Origin: Luteococcus sp038433155
GTDB lineage: Bacteria; Actinomycetota; Actinomycetes; Propionibacteriales; Propionibacteriaceae
Assembly (NCBI RefSeq): GCF_038433155.1
Contig: NZ_JBCDMW010000004.1
Coordinates: 33,395-97,394 of the forward strand
Direction of reading: 5' to 3'
Length of the DNA: 64,000 bases
The first letter of the stretch is position 1. Each line of letters begins with the position of its first letter. Shown in pieces: positions 1 through 8,984 of the stretch. Position numbers and translations under genes: made by a program. The notes beneath the pieces are model-generated. The model made no database searches, was not told where the DNA came from, and worked only from the letters and a program-made list of their open reading frames with translations.

Positions 1-1
1 C

Positions 2-1300
2 ATCGCGGCCGTCGGCATCACCAATCAGCGCGAGACCACCGTCGTGTGGAACAAGGAGACCGGCAAGCCGGTCTACAACGCCATCGTCTGGCAGGACACC
101 CGCACCCAGAAGATCTGCGACGCGCTGGCCCAGGGTGACAATGACCGCTACAAGGACAAGGTGGGCCTGCCGCTGGCCACCTACTTCTGTGGCCCCAAGG
201 TGAAGTGGATCCTGGACAACGTCGAGGGCGCCCGGGCCGACGCCGAGGCCGGCAAGTTGCTGATGGGCACCATGGACACCTGGGTGCTGTGGAACATGAC
301 CGGCGGCGTCGAGGGTGGTGTGCACGTCACCGACGTCACCAATGCCTCGCGCACCATGCTGATGGATCTCAAGACCCTCAACTGGGACGAGGAGATCGCC
401 AAGGACATGACCATTCCGCTGAGCATGCTGCCGGACATCCGTAGCTCTGCTGAGCAGTATGGCGTTGGCCGCAAGGGCGGCTTCCTGATGGACATCCCGA
501 TTGCCGGCATCCTGGGCGACCAGCAGGCCGCCACCTTCGGCCAGGCCTGCTTCGAGAAGGGCATGGCCAAGAACACCTACGGAACCGGCTGCTTCATGCT
601 GATGAACACCGGTGAGGAGATCGTCCCCAGCAAGAATGGCCTGTTGACCACCGTCTGCTACAAGATCGGCCAGCAGCCCGCCGTCTATGCCCTGGAGGGT
701 TCGATCGCGGTGGCCGGCTCGCTGGTGCAGTGGCTGCGCGACAACCTCAAGATGTTTGACAGCGCTCCTGAGGTGGAGCAGCTGGCGGCCACCGTCGAGG
801 ACAACGGCGGCGCCTACTTCGTGCCCGCGTTCAGCGGCCTGTTCGCCCCCTACTGGCGTTCCGATGCCCGCGGTGCGCTGGTGGGCCTGACCCGCTACGT
901 CAACCGCGGCCACATCGCCCGCGCCGTGCTGGAGTCCACCGCCTACCAGACCCGTGAGGTGCTGGACGCGATGGAAGCCGATTCGGGTGCCCCGCTGGCC
1001 GAGCTCAAGGTGGACGGCGGCATGACCGCCAACGAAACCCTGATGCAGTTCCAGGCCGACCAGGTGGGCGTGCCCGTCGTGCGGCCCAAGGTTGCCGAGA
1101 CCACAGCTCTGGGCGCCGCCTATGCCGCCGGCATCGCCGTCGGCTTCTGGAATGGCGAGCAGGACGTCATTGACAACTGGGCCGAGGACAAGCGCTGGGA
1201 GCCCAGTGCCGAGCAGGACGAGCGGGAGCGCCTGTTCCGCAACTGGAAGAAGGCCGTGACCAAGACCTTCGACTGGGTGGACGACGACGTCAAGGAGTGA
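2..1300 (+). CDS. glpK: Glycerol kinase, 5' end cut by the window edge
   Basis: ATP-dependent phosphorylation of glycerol to glycerol 3-phosphate in the cytoplasm (FGGY sugar-kinase family). The reading frame is open from base 2, giving 432 residues; the usual length is about 500, so roughly the first 70 residues lie outside the window. Visible family hallmarks are ITNQRET close to the start, VWQDTRT, a GILGDQQAA stretch in the middle, NTYGTGCF, and the C-terminal KVDGGMTAN nucleotide-binding segment. The GTG at 44 is internal, not the start. The next gene is a TetR regulator after a 365-base gap. No GlpF or GlpD neighbour is visible inside the window. Identification is firm. Confidence 0.96.
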   Translation: MAAVGITNQRETTVVWNKETGKPVYNAIVWQDTRTQKICDALAQGDNDRYKDKVGLPLATYFCGPKVKWILDNVEGARADAEAGKLLMGTMDTWVLWNMTGGVEGGVHVTDVTNASRTMLMDLKTLNWDEEIAKDMTIPLSMLPDIRSSAEQYGVGRKGGFLMDIPIAGILGDQQAATFGQACFEKGMAKNTYGTGCFMLMNTGEEIVPSKNGLLTTVCYKIGQQPAVYALEGSIAVAGSLVQWLRDNLKMFDSAPEVEQLAATVEDNGGAYFVPAFSGLFAPYWRSDARGALVGLTRYVNRGHIARAVLESTAYQTREVLDAMEADSGAPLAELKVDGGMTANETLMQFQADQVGVPVVRPKVAETTALGAAYAAGIAVGFWNGEQDVIDNWAEDKRWEPSAEQDERERLFRNWKKAVTKTFDWVDDDVKE

Positions 1301-1335
1301 GTAGGGGCGCAATCCCAATCCCAGCACGAAACCGT

Positions 1336-1370
1336 CCGGTGGGGCGCGGCCGCGAGCCGCGCCCCACCGG
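1336..1370 (+). terminator. Strong hairpin after glpK
   Basis: A perfect 15-bp inverted repeat (CCGGTGGGGCGCGGC at 1336-1350, its complement at 1356-1370) with a 5-base loop, 36 bases after the glpK stop. No T-run follows, so it is terminator-like by position and stability only. Confidence 0.6.
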
Positions 1371-1541
1371 CCTGTCCGGGGCCGCTGCTTTCGGCTTCCT
1401 GAGGTCTCATGCTGCGACGCGCCGGGGCCGGTTGGGGCGGGGTGATCTGTTGGCGGGGCTGGGGTGAGGCCTCGCAACATCTTTGTGTCCAAGGTTTTAC
1501 GGTGGTCCGTCGGAGCGCCGGGGCGAATGTGACTGCGCGCG

Positions 1542-1661
1542 GGGGTGACAAATCCGTCGGCCAGTCACCCCTCGGTATGACGGACAACCTACTCAACGTG
1601 GGGCATGATGGACTCGCACCTGACGTAAGGGTGCAACCAACACATTGTTCGGGGGGACAAT
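1542..1661 (+). promoter_or_regulatory. Inverted repeats upstream of the TetR gene
   Basis: The 1301-1665 gap holds no gene. Two dyads lie before the regulator: GGGGTGAC at 1542-1549 pairs with GTCACCCC at 1564-1571, and ATTGT at 1644-1648 pairs with ACAAT at 1657-1661. The second dyad brackets the G-rich ribosome binding site (1651-1657), so a bound repressor could block translation start or promoter escape. Autoregulation is inferred from the position, not shown. Confidence 0.35.
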
Positions 1662-1665
1662 AGGT

Positions 1666-2223
1666 ATGGCAAAGGATGTGCGCGAGCGCATGGTGGCGGG
1701 GGCCACCACACTGCTCGCTACCAAGGGATTGCAGGCGACCTCGTTCAGCGAGGTGATCGAGCTGACCAATACGCCGCGAGGATCCATCTACCACCACTTC
1801 CCAGGCGGGAAGGATGAGCTGGTGCTGGCCGCGCTGGCCGAATTCCGTGGCCGGATGCTGGAGACGATGGGTGAGGACGCCCAGGATGCCCACGGCGTCC
1901 TGCAGGCCGTGATCTCCGCCTGGCGGGGGCTGTTGGCCTCATCCCAGGCGAGCACGGGATCCGCGGCCGTCGCGGTCACCGTCGCCACTGACACCGACGA
2001 GCTGCTGACCGCCGCGGCGGAGGTCTACCAGGCCTGGCAGCAGTGTCTGGCGGGCCAGTGGGTCACCGCCGGGCTGCCCGCCCTGACCGCCGACCGGCTG
2101 GCCGCGCTCACCCTGGCCACCGTCGAGGGGGCCGTCGTGATTGCCCGGGCCAAGCGCTCGCTGGAGGCTTATGACCAGGCCGTCTCGCTGTTGCCGCAAC
2201 TGCTGGACGGTGCCGTCGACTGA
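1666..2223 (+). CDS. TetR/AcrR-family transcriptional regulator (LmrA/YxaF-like)
   Basis: A 185-residue one-component repressor. The N-terminal helix-turn-helix spans about residues 5-50 (TKGLQATSFSEVIELTNT, then PRGSIYHHFPGGKDELV, the classic TetR recognition-helix region). The rest is an alpha-helical ligand-binding and dimerisation domain resembling the LmrA/YxaF-type C-terminus. ATG 1666 is preferred over the in-frame TTG 1645 because a G-rich ribosome site lies at 1651-1657 and the domain begins directly after MAKDVRERM. The target is unknown. The nearest genes are glpK upstream and the convergent sigM block, so autoregulation or control of an unlinked gene is equally likely. Family call firm, ligand unknown. 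Confidence 0.9.
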   Translation: MAKDVRERMVAGATTLLATKGLQATSFSEVIELTNTPRGSIYHHFPGGKDELVLAALAEFRGRMLETMGEDAQDAHGVLQAVISAWRGLLASSQASTGSAAVAVTVATDTDELLTAAAEVYQAWQQCLAGQWVTAGLPALTADRLAALTLATVEGAVVIARAKRSLEAYDQAVSLLPQLLDGAVD

Positions 2224-2273
2224 CGACGCCCGCTGGTCACGCCTCGGTTGACCATGGCTCGGCTGACCAGCTT

Positions 2274-2555
2274 TCAGCCGAGCGAGGTCAGCCCCAGACC
2301 GTCGGGTGAGTAGCTGGCCGGGGCATTGGGGCCGAAGCTGCCCCGGTTGGTGCATTCCTCCAGCCGGAGGAGTTCCTCGGCCTCCGTGCGGTCCGGCAGT
2401 TCCCCGGCCTCGCGTAGGCGCTGCTCGTCGGCCAGTACCTGCTCCAGCCGGGCCTGCACCTCGGGCGGCATGGATGGCGCTGGCTCGCAGCGCAACAGGT
2501 CCGCGACCCAGGCCGTGGCCTGGTCGCTGGCGTCGTGCTGGTGCTTCGGATCCAT
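2274..2555 (-). CDS. Small acidic protein in the anti-sigma position after sigM
   Basis: 93 residues, no membrane segment. ATG 2555 is chosen because an AGGAGC ribosome site sits 6 bases upstream; an in-frame ATG at 2654 would add 33 unlikely residues. The middle reads PSMPPEVQARLEQVLADE, which resembles the cytoplasmic N-terminal stretch of several actinobacterial membrane anti-sigma-like proteins. It lies on the same strand about 160 bases downstream of sigM, the place occupied by rsmA in mycobacteria. Unlike RsmA there is no transmembrane helix or zinc-binding HxxxCxxC motif. Function is not established; a shortened anti-sigma factor is a guess from context. Confidence 0.6.
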   Translation of the reverse strand: MDPKHQHDASDQATAWVADLLRCEPAPSMPPEVQARLEQVLADEQRLREAGELPDRTEAEELLRLEECTNRGSFGPNAPASYSPDGLGLTSLG

Positions 2556-2718
2556 CGGTAGCTCCTGGTACGGGGTGGGGAGGCCGGGGAGTTGGGGCTC
2601 CCGCACGGGGTTGGACGGACGGATGGCGGATCTGGTTCCCATCGTGTCAGGCAATCGTCAAGTTGTACCAGCCACTGTGGGAACCCCTCGTCGGGCTGGG
2701 GGATCGGGCTTGCTGGAC

Positions 2719-3306
2719 TCAGCTTTCCCGGAGGTGTTCCAGCAGCGGTGCCAGCCGGGCCCGGCCGCGGGAACAGCGTGACTTCACCGTACCCGTGGCG
2801 CAGCCCAGCATGGTGGCGGCCTCCTGGACGGAATAGCCCTCCAGGTCCACCAGCACTATCGCGGCCCGTTGGTCGGCGTTCAGTTGGGCCAGGGCATCCA
2901 GCACATCGCGTCGCGCCTCCTGCTGCTCCGCCCCGGAGGTCAGGTCGGTGGGGTCGGCCAGCTGCAGCTCCCGGTCGACGTCGTCCGGCAGGCCCTCCGC
3001 GCGTCGCGAGCGGTTGTGCCGGATCCGGTCCAGGCAGGCATTCACCACGATCCGGTGCAGCCACGTGGTCACCTGGGAGTCCCCGCGGAAACTGCCCGCC
3101 CGCCGGAAGGCGGAGATCATCGCATCCTGCAGGGCGTCGGCGGCGTCGTCCGGGTTGCGCATGGTGCGCAGGGCGACGGCCCACAGCCGGTCCCGGTGCC
3201 GCTGGAAGAGCCTGTTGAAGGCCTCGGGGTCACCCGCAACATGGGCCGCGAGCAACTGCTGGTCACTCAGACCGTCCACGTCCATGCCCTCGGCCAGGAC
3301 ATTCAC
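2719..3306 (-). CDS. sigM: ECF RNA polymerase sigma factor, SigM-like
   Basis: A 195-residue extracytoplasmic-function sigma factor with region 2 (about residues 12-80: AGDPEAFNRLFQRHRDRLWAVA, DALQDAMISAFRRAGSFR, WLHRIVVNACLDRIR) and region 4 (about 125-185: LNADQRAAIVLVDLEGYSVQEAA, MLGCATGTVKSRCSRGRARL). The order DUF6049 / MviN-type protein / ECF sigma is the actinobacterial sigM neighbourhood. GTG 3306 overlaps the stop of the pseudokinase gene as GTGA, implying translational coupling; an internal ATG at 3285 is the alternative. Controls an unknown envelope or stress regulon. The partner protein is presumably the 93-residue product downstream. Confidence 0.92.
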   Translation of the reverse strand: MNVLAEGMDVDGLSDQQLLAAHVAGDPEAFNRLFQRHRDRLWAVALRTMRNPDDAADALQDAMISAFRRAGSFRGDSQVTTWLHRIVVNACLDRIRHNRSRRAEGLPDDVDRELQLADPTDLTSGAEQQEARRDVLDALAQLNADQRAAIVLVDLEGYSVQEAATMLGCATGTVKSRCSRGRARLAPLLEHLRES

Positions 3307-5378
3307 GAGTTCACCTCGATCTCGGCGATCGCTGCCTGGTAACGGTTTCCGCTGACCTTTGGCAGGCTGGTGAGGTAGATCAGCAGGTAGCGGGTCTCCA
3401 CCGCCTGATCCGGCTTGAGCTCGGTGCTGGTGCCCGCGGCAGACTGGCTGGCCACCGTGGTCCACTGCTTCTGGGAGGTGGCCGGGGCGCTGTCGGAGCC
3501 GGTGTCGGCCGGGACCCGCAGCTGCACGGCCGTCGGGGAGCCCTTCAGGGTGAGCTTGACCCCGCTCACCTTCTGCCGCTGGCCCAGGTCAACCACCAGG
3601 CCGACGCCCGGCTTGAGCCGGCCCAGTTTCGGATCGCCCAGGTAGACCAGGCTCTGCCAGGCGGTGGCCGGGTTGCCGTCGAAGGCCAGCTTCACCTGGC
3701 TGGGGTTCTCCTCGCCATTGCCACCGTCGCCGGTGGGATCGAAGTCGTTGACCGCGGAGATCTGCACGGTGTCGGCCTGCTGCTCGTCCCCGCCGCCGCC
3801 GAGGACGCCGCCGGTGCCGTCCTTGTGCAGGGCCACCCGGATCAGGGAGACCAGCAGCACCAGGGCCAGCAGCGCCACCAGGATGATCAGCCAACGGCGG
3901 CGCGGCGGGCGCGAGTGGCGCACCGTGGGCGGCCGGGTGGCGCTGGTGGCCCCCGGCCGACGGGTCACCGAGGGGGTGGCGGGGCTGGCGGCGTCGAAGC
4001 CGTCGTCGCTGGCGGAGGAGGCGGAGCTGGCGCGGCCGGGCGGCGGGACCGCGGTGAACGGACCGCTGGGCTGATGGTGTGCCTGGCCGGCCTGGGTCTG
4101 TTCGTCGGGGCCACCGACGGCGGACAGGCTGCCGGTGGTCTCCAGCAGCGGGCCACCCGCATCGCCGTCGGACGGGACGACGGGATAACGCATCCGGCGC
4201 TCCAGATCGGCCGAGCCGTCCGCGGTGCCCAGCACCTTGCTCAGGGCCAGCATCACCTGGTTGGCGGTGCGCAGCGGCAGCTCATTGTGCCGGGGGGCGT
4301 CGGAGAGGATCTGGTCACAGATGATGTCCAGGGCCGGGGAGACCCCGGACCGCACCTGGCGCGGGGTCAGCCAACCGCGGGCGTCCATCGGGGCCGCGGC
4401 CATTCCCCAGGTGCGGCGCGGCTGCCCGGACTCGTCGACGGCCTGCTCCCGGGCGGTGGGCCAGCGGGTGACCAGGCTGGCGTAGAGCACCTTGCCGATG
4501 GCCATCACGTCGGCCTGCTCCCGCTCGGACCAGGCCAGGGTGCCCTCCTCGGCGTCGGGATACATCGCGGCCTCGATCAGGAAGCCGACGATCTTCACAT
4601 TGCCCGTGGAGGTGATGATCACGGTGTCCGGGTTGATCCGCTGGTGGAACAGGCCCTCGGAGTGCATGGACTGCATCGCGTCGGCCAGCTCCCGGGCCAC
4701 CCACGCCGCCTCCAGGGCGCTCAGTGGGCCCTGACGCAGCAGCTTCTCCAGGCTCTCGCCGGGCGCGAACTCGCACACCACCAGCGATGGCTCGCCGGGC
4801 TGCTCCCCGACCACGGCATCCAGCACCCGCAGGAAACGGGAGTCGGTGGCGAAGGCGGCCTTGCGGGCGGCGTCCAGCACGTCCGGCGTGCGCGGGTCAT
4901 GGGGGGCCAGGATGTGCACCAGCACGGAGCGGGAGAGCTTCTGGTCGAAGGCCCGCCAGGTCAGGGTGCCGCCGCGCTGGGCCAGCTGCTGCTCCAGCCG
5001 GTAGCGGCCGGCGTGCACGTCGCCGGACTTCACCTCGGCCATCGGCTGGTTCTGGGAGGCGCCCTCGGGGACGCTGGTGGCCATCGCCGGGTGCAGGGTG
5101 TCGGAGAGCGGGTCGACGGTGTCCTCGGCCGGTGCTTCCTCGGCCGGGGACTCCTCGACAGGCTCGGGGATCGGTGCGGGTTGTGGCTCGGGGATCGGTG
5201 CGGGGTCAGCTTCGGGGGCCGTGGTGGGGGTCTCCGGGGTCGTTGCGGTCTCCGGAATCACGGTGGGGTTGGGTTCGTGGGAGATCAGCTCGGTACGTTC
5301 GTCGTCGACGGAGGCGAACAACCGGGTCTCGTCATCGGGGTCCTGCGGCGCCGGCCGTTGGCCTGGAATCTGGTTCAT
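3303..5378 (-). CDS. Membrane pseudokinase with extracellular discoidin-like domain (MviN C-terminal type, no MurJ)
   Basis: 691 residues. Residues 1-100 are a low-complexity Pro/Glu/Thr linker; about 120-380 form a protein-kinase fold; a single membrane helix lies near 505-525 (WLIILVALLALVLLVSLI); the rest is an outside domain resembling discoidin/galactose-binding folds. The kinase is inactive by inspection: the HRD loop reads HQRINPDT, DFG is replaced by VGF, and the VAIK lysine is absent. This matches the second half of mycobacterial Rv3910 (MviN), whose pseudokinase recruits FhaA and controls peptidoglycan precursor flipping, but the 14-helix MurJ part is missing. ATG 5378 has a GAGGAC ribosome site and is 7 bases after the DUF6049 stop; the stop overlaps sigM. 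The linker contains a copy of the EPVE repeat. Confidence 0.85.
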   Translation of the reverse strand: MNQIPGQRPAPQDPDDETRLFASVDDERTELISHEPNPTVIPETATTPETPTTAPEADPAPIPEPQPAPIPEPVEESPAEEAPAEDTVDPLSDTLHPAMATSVPEGASQNQPMAEVKSGDVHAGRYRLEQQLAQRGGTLTWRAFDQKLSRSVLVHILAPHDPRTPDVLDAARKAAFATDSRFLRVLDAVVGEQPGEPSLVVCEFAPGESLEKLLRQGPLSALEAAWVARELADAMQSMHSEGLFHQRINPDTVIITSTGNVKIVGFLIEAAMYPDAEEGTLAWSEREQADVMAIGKVLYASLVTRWPTAREQAVDESGQPRRTWGMAAAPMDARGWLTPRQVRSGVSPALDIICDQILSDAPRHNELPLRTANQVMLALSKVLGTADGSADLERRMRYPVVPSDGDAGGPLLETTGSLSAVGGPDEQTQAGQAHHQPSGPFTAVPPPGRASSASSASDDGFDAASPATPSVTRRPGATSATRPPTVRHSRPPRRRWLIILVALLALVLLVSLIRVALHKDGTGGVLGGGGDEQQADTVQISAVNDFDPTGDGGNGEENPSQVKLAFDGNPATAWQSLVYLGDPKLGRLKPGVGLVVDLGQRQKVSGVKLTLKGSPTAVQLRVPADTGSDSAPATSQKQWTTVASQSAAGTSTELKPDQAVETRYLLIYLTSLPKVSGNRYQAAIAEIEVNS
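5154..5180 (-). repeat. EPVE dispersed repeat, copy A
   Basis: Top strand reads CTCGACAGGCTCGGGGATCG. Lies in the N-terminal linker of the pseudokinase and is translated as PIPEPVEE. Confidence 0.6.
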
Positions 5379-5385
5379 CTGGTCC

Positions 5386-7470
5386 TCACCCTTCAACCCC
5401 ACTCTTGCCAGCGACGTTAGCCGATCCCCGGCGTTCCCGCTGTACCTGCCTGATCCGGATCGCCGTGCCGGCGAGGAAGACGGCCCCCGAGGCGATGATG
5501 ATGATCCAGCCCACCCGGCCCGCCTGGGTGGCGGTGATGGTCATCTGCCGGGGGGTGCCGATCAGCCGCCCCGTCGGCGTGGCCAGCCGGGCCTGCACGC
5601 CGACCTGGCCGTTGGCAGTCGAGGTGACCTTCACCTTGACCGTCTCCGAGTCGCCGGCGCCCACCGTCAGCACCGGGGTGTCGGCCACCCGGATGCGTTG
5701 CGGATTCTCGCTGGTGAACAGGATCCGGACCCGGGCCGGGACGGTGAGCCCGTTGCGGATGGTGACCGGCACCTCCTGGTCCTGCGAGCTGGTGACAAAG
5801 CTGCCCACCACCTTCAGGCTCACCCGGTCACTGGTCAGCACGGCGCCCACCTGGGAGCGGGCGGCATCCAGCCAGCGCAGCGCCGGCTTGCGGTTGCCCT
5901 CCCAGGCGGTGCTCAGGGCCTGCGGCAGCACCACCTGGGCCAGCGCTTCGGGTTTGGCGGCGCGGGTGATCTCGCTCCAGGCCTGCAGGTCTCCCTCGGC
6001 CGCGTCCAGCCGTTCCAGCCAGACGGGATCGACGGTGATCGGCTCCTGTTCGGTGTCGGCGGGGGAGAACAGCGGGCCCAGGCCCCGGGGCAGCAGCTTC
6101 GGCAAGGCCACCCGGGTGCGCCAGGGGGCGGGGGCCAGTTCCGCGTCGGCCTGGGTGGTGGTGCTGACCAGGGTCACGGCCCCCTGTGGGGCCAACAGTT
6201 GGGTGGCCTGCAGCCGCCCGGTGACCTGCGGCTGGCCGGTGTCGGGGTCCGGGCCGGGGCCGCCGGCGTAGGCATTGTCGCGGACCGCCACCACCCGGCT
6301 GGAGGAGCCGTCGGCCAGCCGCTGTACCGGGGTCTGGGTGGCGGCATTGCCGGCCAGCACCAGCGCCGGCTTGAGCCCGGCCAGCAGTTCCCGCGAGGCC
6401 TCGTCCAGGCGGTTCTCGGCGGGCACGACGGCCAGTGGCAGCGCGGCGAGGGGATGGCCCTCGGTCAGGGGGCGGGCGGCCTGCGTGACCACCTCCCGAC
6501 GGTCAGCGGCCACCGCCCGGGACACGTCGGGGCTGCCGTAGAGCGTGCGGTAGGCATTGCCGGAACGGACCACCCGCTCCAGCGCGGCCAGGTGGTCCTT
6601 GGCCAGCTGCTGGGCCTGGGCGCTGCCGGGCTGGGTGGTGCGGCCGGAACGGACCTGGTAGCCCTTGGACATTGCGGTCAGGGCGTCCACCAGGGCGGGG
6701 TCCACCAGCGTGGTCACGTCCGGGGTCTGCGCCAGCTTCAATAGCCGGGAGAGCCGGCCCCGCAGCTCCCCGGCCAGATGGTCGTCGCTGAACACCCCGG
6801 CGGAGACCATCGACGGCCGGGAATTGAGCAGCACGACGGTGGCGGCGGGCTTGCCCAGCGTCGCCAGTTTGCCCGAGGCCGGCGGGGAGAGCACGAACAG
6901 GCTGCGCGCCCGGCCTACGGTCTGGTTCTCCTGCCCCTGGGGGACGCCGCGCACCTGGACTCCGGTCAGGTAGGCGCCCGGCGCGGCCAGGCCCAGCTCC
7001 GCGATGGTGCTGTGCACCGTGAACTCGGCGCTCTCCCCGGGGGCGAAGGTCGGCTTGGGCTGCTTGCCGCCGAAGGCCTGGCTGCGCTGGTCACCGACGT
7101 CGGTGATGTTGAAGATGTTGCCCTTCTCGAAGGAGAGCATCCGTCGCCCCAGCGGGTTGGCCGGGTCGGACCGGAGCACCTCGTCCAGGGTCTCAAGGTC
7201 CCCGATCGGATCCTCCGAGCGCCACAGGTGCACCTGCACGGCGCTCATCGGGGTGGTGGTGTTGTTGGTGACGGTGCCGCGGATGGTGACCGACTGGTCC
7301 GGGGTGCCGGAGGCCGGCGACAGTTCGCTGATGGAGACGCTCAGCGTGGCCGGCTCGTCCGCGCTGGCCGGGGTCACCACGACGGTGCCCAGACCCAGCA
7401 CCACGAGCAGCAGCGCCAACGCGCCGGCAAGGGCACGATGGGCGGCGGCGCGCGCGACGGGGGCTGTCAC
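5386..7470 (-). CDS. DUF6049-family secreted, membrane-anchored protein
   Basis: 694 residues. It has a Sec signal peptide (about residues 1-37, hydrophobic LAGALALLLVVLGLG, cleavage near SADEP), a long extracellular region starting with an Ig-like stretch (VTIRGTVTNNTTTPMSAVQV), and a C-terminal membrane helix near residue 660 (VGWIIIIASGAVFLAGTA) followed by a basic tail. It is the counterpart of mycobacterial Rv3909, encoded between cca and mviN in many actinobacteria and of unknown biochemical role in the envelope. The gene starts 9 bases from the end of cca and ends 7 bases before the pseudokinase start, so one transcript is likely. Confidence 0.88.
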   Translation of the reverse strand: MTAPVARAAAHRALAGALALLLVVLGLGTVVVTPASADEPATLSVSISELSPASGTPDQSVTIRGTVTNNTTTPMSAVQVHLWRSEDPIGDLETLDEVLRSDPANPLGRRMLSFEKGNIFNITDVGDQRSQAFGGKQPKPTFAPGESAEFTVHSTIAELGLAAPGAYLTGVQVRGVPQGQENQTVGRARSLFVLSPPASGKLATLGKPAATVVLLNSRPSMVSAGVFSDDHLAGELRGRLSRLLKLAQTPDVTTLVDPALVDALTAMSKGYQVRSGRTTQPGSAQAQQLAKDHLAALERVVRSGNAYRTLYGSPDVSRAVAADRREVVTQAARPLTEGHPLAALPLAVVPAENRLDEASRELLAGLKPALVLAGNAATQTPVQRLADGSSSRVVAVRDNAYAGGPGPDPDTGQPQVTGRLQATQLLAPQGAVTLVSTTTQADAELAPAPWRTRVALPKLLPRGLGPLFSPADTEQEPITVDPVWLERLDAAEGDLQAWSEITRAAKPEALAQVVLPQALSTAWEGNRKPALRWLDAARSQVGAVLTSDRVSLKVVGSFVTSSQDQEVPVTIRNGLTVPARVRILFTSENPQRIRVADTPVLTVGAGDSETVKVKVTSTANGQVGVQARLATPTGRLIGTPRQMTITATQAGRVGWIIIIASGAVFLAGTAIRIRQVQRERRGSANVAGKSGVEG

Positions 7471-7479
7471 CCATCCAGC

Positions 7480-8949
7480 CTAGTTGCCCTGCTGGGCCTG
7501 CCGCTGCTGCCACCACTGAAGCAGCGCCTCAGTGGCCTTCTCCTCGCCCAGCGGACCCTCGTCGATCCGCAGGTTGAGCAGGTACTTGTAGGCCTCGCCC
7601 ACCTCCCGCGACGGCTTCAGCCCCAGCAGCTGCATGATCTGCTCACCGTCCAGGTCCGGACGCATCGCGTCCAGCTCCTCCTGCTCGGCCAGCTGCTGGA
7701 TCCGCTGCTCCAGGTCGTCATAGGCGGCGCGCAGCCGGGCCGCCTTGCGCTGGTTGCGCGTGGTGCAGTCGCTGCGGGTGAGGATGTGCAGGCGTTCCAG
7801 CTGGTCACCGGCGTCGCGGACATAGCGTCGGACCGCGGAATCGCTCCACTGCGCCTCCCCGTAGCCGTGGAAGCGCAGGTGCTGCTCGATCAGCTGGCAG
7901 ACGGCCTTGGTGTCGTCGGTCGAGAACTTCAGCGTCTTCATCCGCTTCTTGGCCTGCTTGGCACCCACCAGGTCATGGTGGTGGAAGCTGACGCTGCCGT
8001 CGTCCTCGAAGACCCGGGTGGCGGGCTTGCCGATGTCGTGCAGCAGGGCGGCCAGCCGCAGCACCAGGTCTGGCTGGTGGCCGCGCTCCCGCTCCAGCGC
8101 GATGGCCTGGTCCAGCACCGTGAGGCTGTGCTGGTAGACGTCCTTGTGACGCTTGTGCTCGTCCTGGGTCTGGCGCAGCGCGGACAGTTCCGGCAGCACC
8201 CGGTCCGCCAGGCCGGTGGTGACCAGCAGGTTCAGCCCGGGGCGGGGGTGGTCGGTCAGCAGCAGCTTGCACAGCTCGTCGTGCACCCGCTCCGCGCTGA
8301 TGATCTGGATCCGGTCGGCCATCTCCGTCATGGCCTGCTGCACGTCGGGGGCGACGCTGAACTGCAGCTGGCTGGCAAAGCGGGCGGCGCGCATCATCCG
8401 CAGCGGGTCGTCGGAGAAGGAGCGTTCCGCCGTGAAGGGGGTGCGCAGCACCCGGTTGGCCAGGTCCTGCAGGCCGCCATAGGGGTCCACGAAGCGGTTG
8501 TTGGCGACGTCGAAGGCCATCGCGTTGACCGTGAAGTCCCGACGGATGAGGTCGTCGGCGATGTTGCTCCCGAAGTTCACCTCCGGCTTGCGGGAATCGC
8601 TGCGGTAGCTGTCCGCGCGGAAGGTGGTGATCTCGATCTGCCAGTCGACGCCCTGGGAGCGCTTCTTGGCGCCGATGGTGCCGTACTCCTTGCCGATGTC
8701 CCAGACGGCCTTGGTCCAGCCGCGCAGCAGCTTTTCGATGTCGTCGGGGCGGGCGCTGGTGGTGAAGTCCAGGTCATGCTGCAGCACGCCCAGCAGGGCG
8801 TCGCGCACCGGGCCGCCCACCAGGTAGAGCTCGTGCCCGGCGTCGGCGAACAGCTGTCCCAACTCCCCGACGACGGGCGTGCTGGCCAACAGGCCGGCCA
8901 TCTGCTCGTTCTGGGTCCGGGTCAGTGCGGTGGGCTGGTTCTGGGGCAC
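7480..8949 (-). CDS. cca: CCA tRNA nucleotidyltransferase
   Basis: Adds or repairs the 3' CCA of tRNA using CTP and ATP. 489 residues. The class II nucleotidyltransferase head has LVGGPVRDALLG with the LDFTTSA metal-binding acidic pair (about residues 42-62). The conserved RRDFTVNA and DPLRMMRAARFASQL template segments follow, then an HD-domain motif LLHDIGKPATR around residue 285, typical of the actinobacterial long form. GTG 8949 is the longest start and lacks a clear ribosome site; an internal ATG at 8901 would still keep the catalytic domain. First gene of the minus-strand block leading to sigM. Confidence 0.95.
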   Translation of the reverse strand: MPQNQPTALTRTQNEQMAGLLASTPVVGELGQLFADAGHELYLVGGPVRDALLGVLQHDLDFTTSARPDDIEKLLRGWTKAVWDIGKEYGTIGAKKRSQGVDWQIEITTFRADSYRSDSRKPEVNFGSNIADDLIRRDFTVNAMAFDVANNRFVDPYGGLQDLANRVLRTPFTAERSFSDDPLRMMRAARFASQLQFSVAPDVQQAMTEMADRIQIISAERVHDELCKLLLTDHPRPGLNLLVTTGLADRVLPELSALRQTQDEHKRHKDVYQHSLTVLDQAIALERERGHQPDLVLRLAALLHDIGKPATRVFEDDGSVSFHHHDLVGAKQAKKRMKTLKFSTDDTKAVCQLIEQHLRFHGYGEAQWSDSAVRRYVRDAGDQLERLHILTRSDCTTRNQRKAARLRAAYDDLEQRIQQLAEQEELDAMRPDLDGEQIMQLLGLKPSREVGEAYKYLLNLRIDEGPLGEEKATEALLQWWQQRQAQQGN

Positions 8950-8984
8950 CGGAGAAGTGTACGGGAGCCGGGGGTGGGGGTGCG

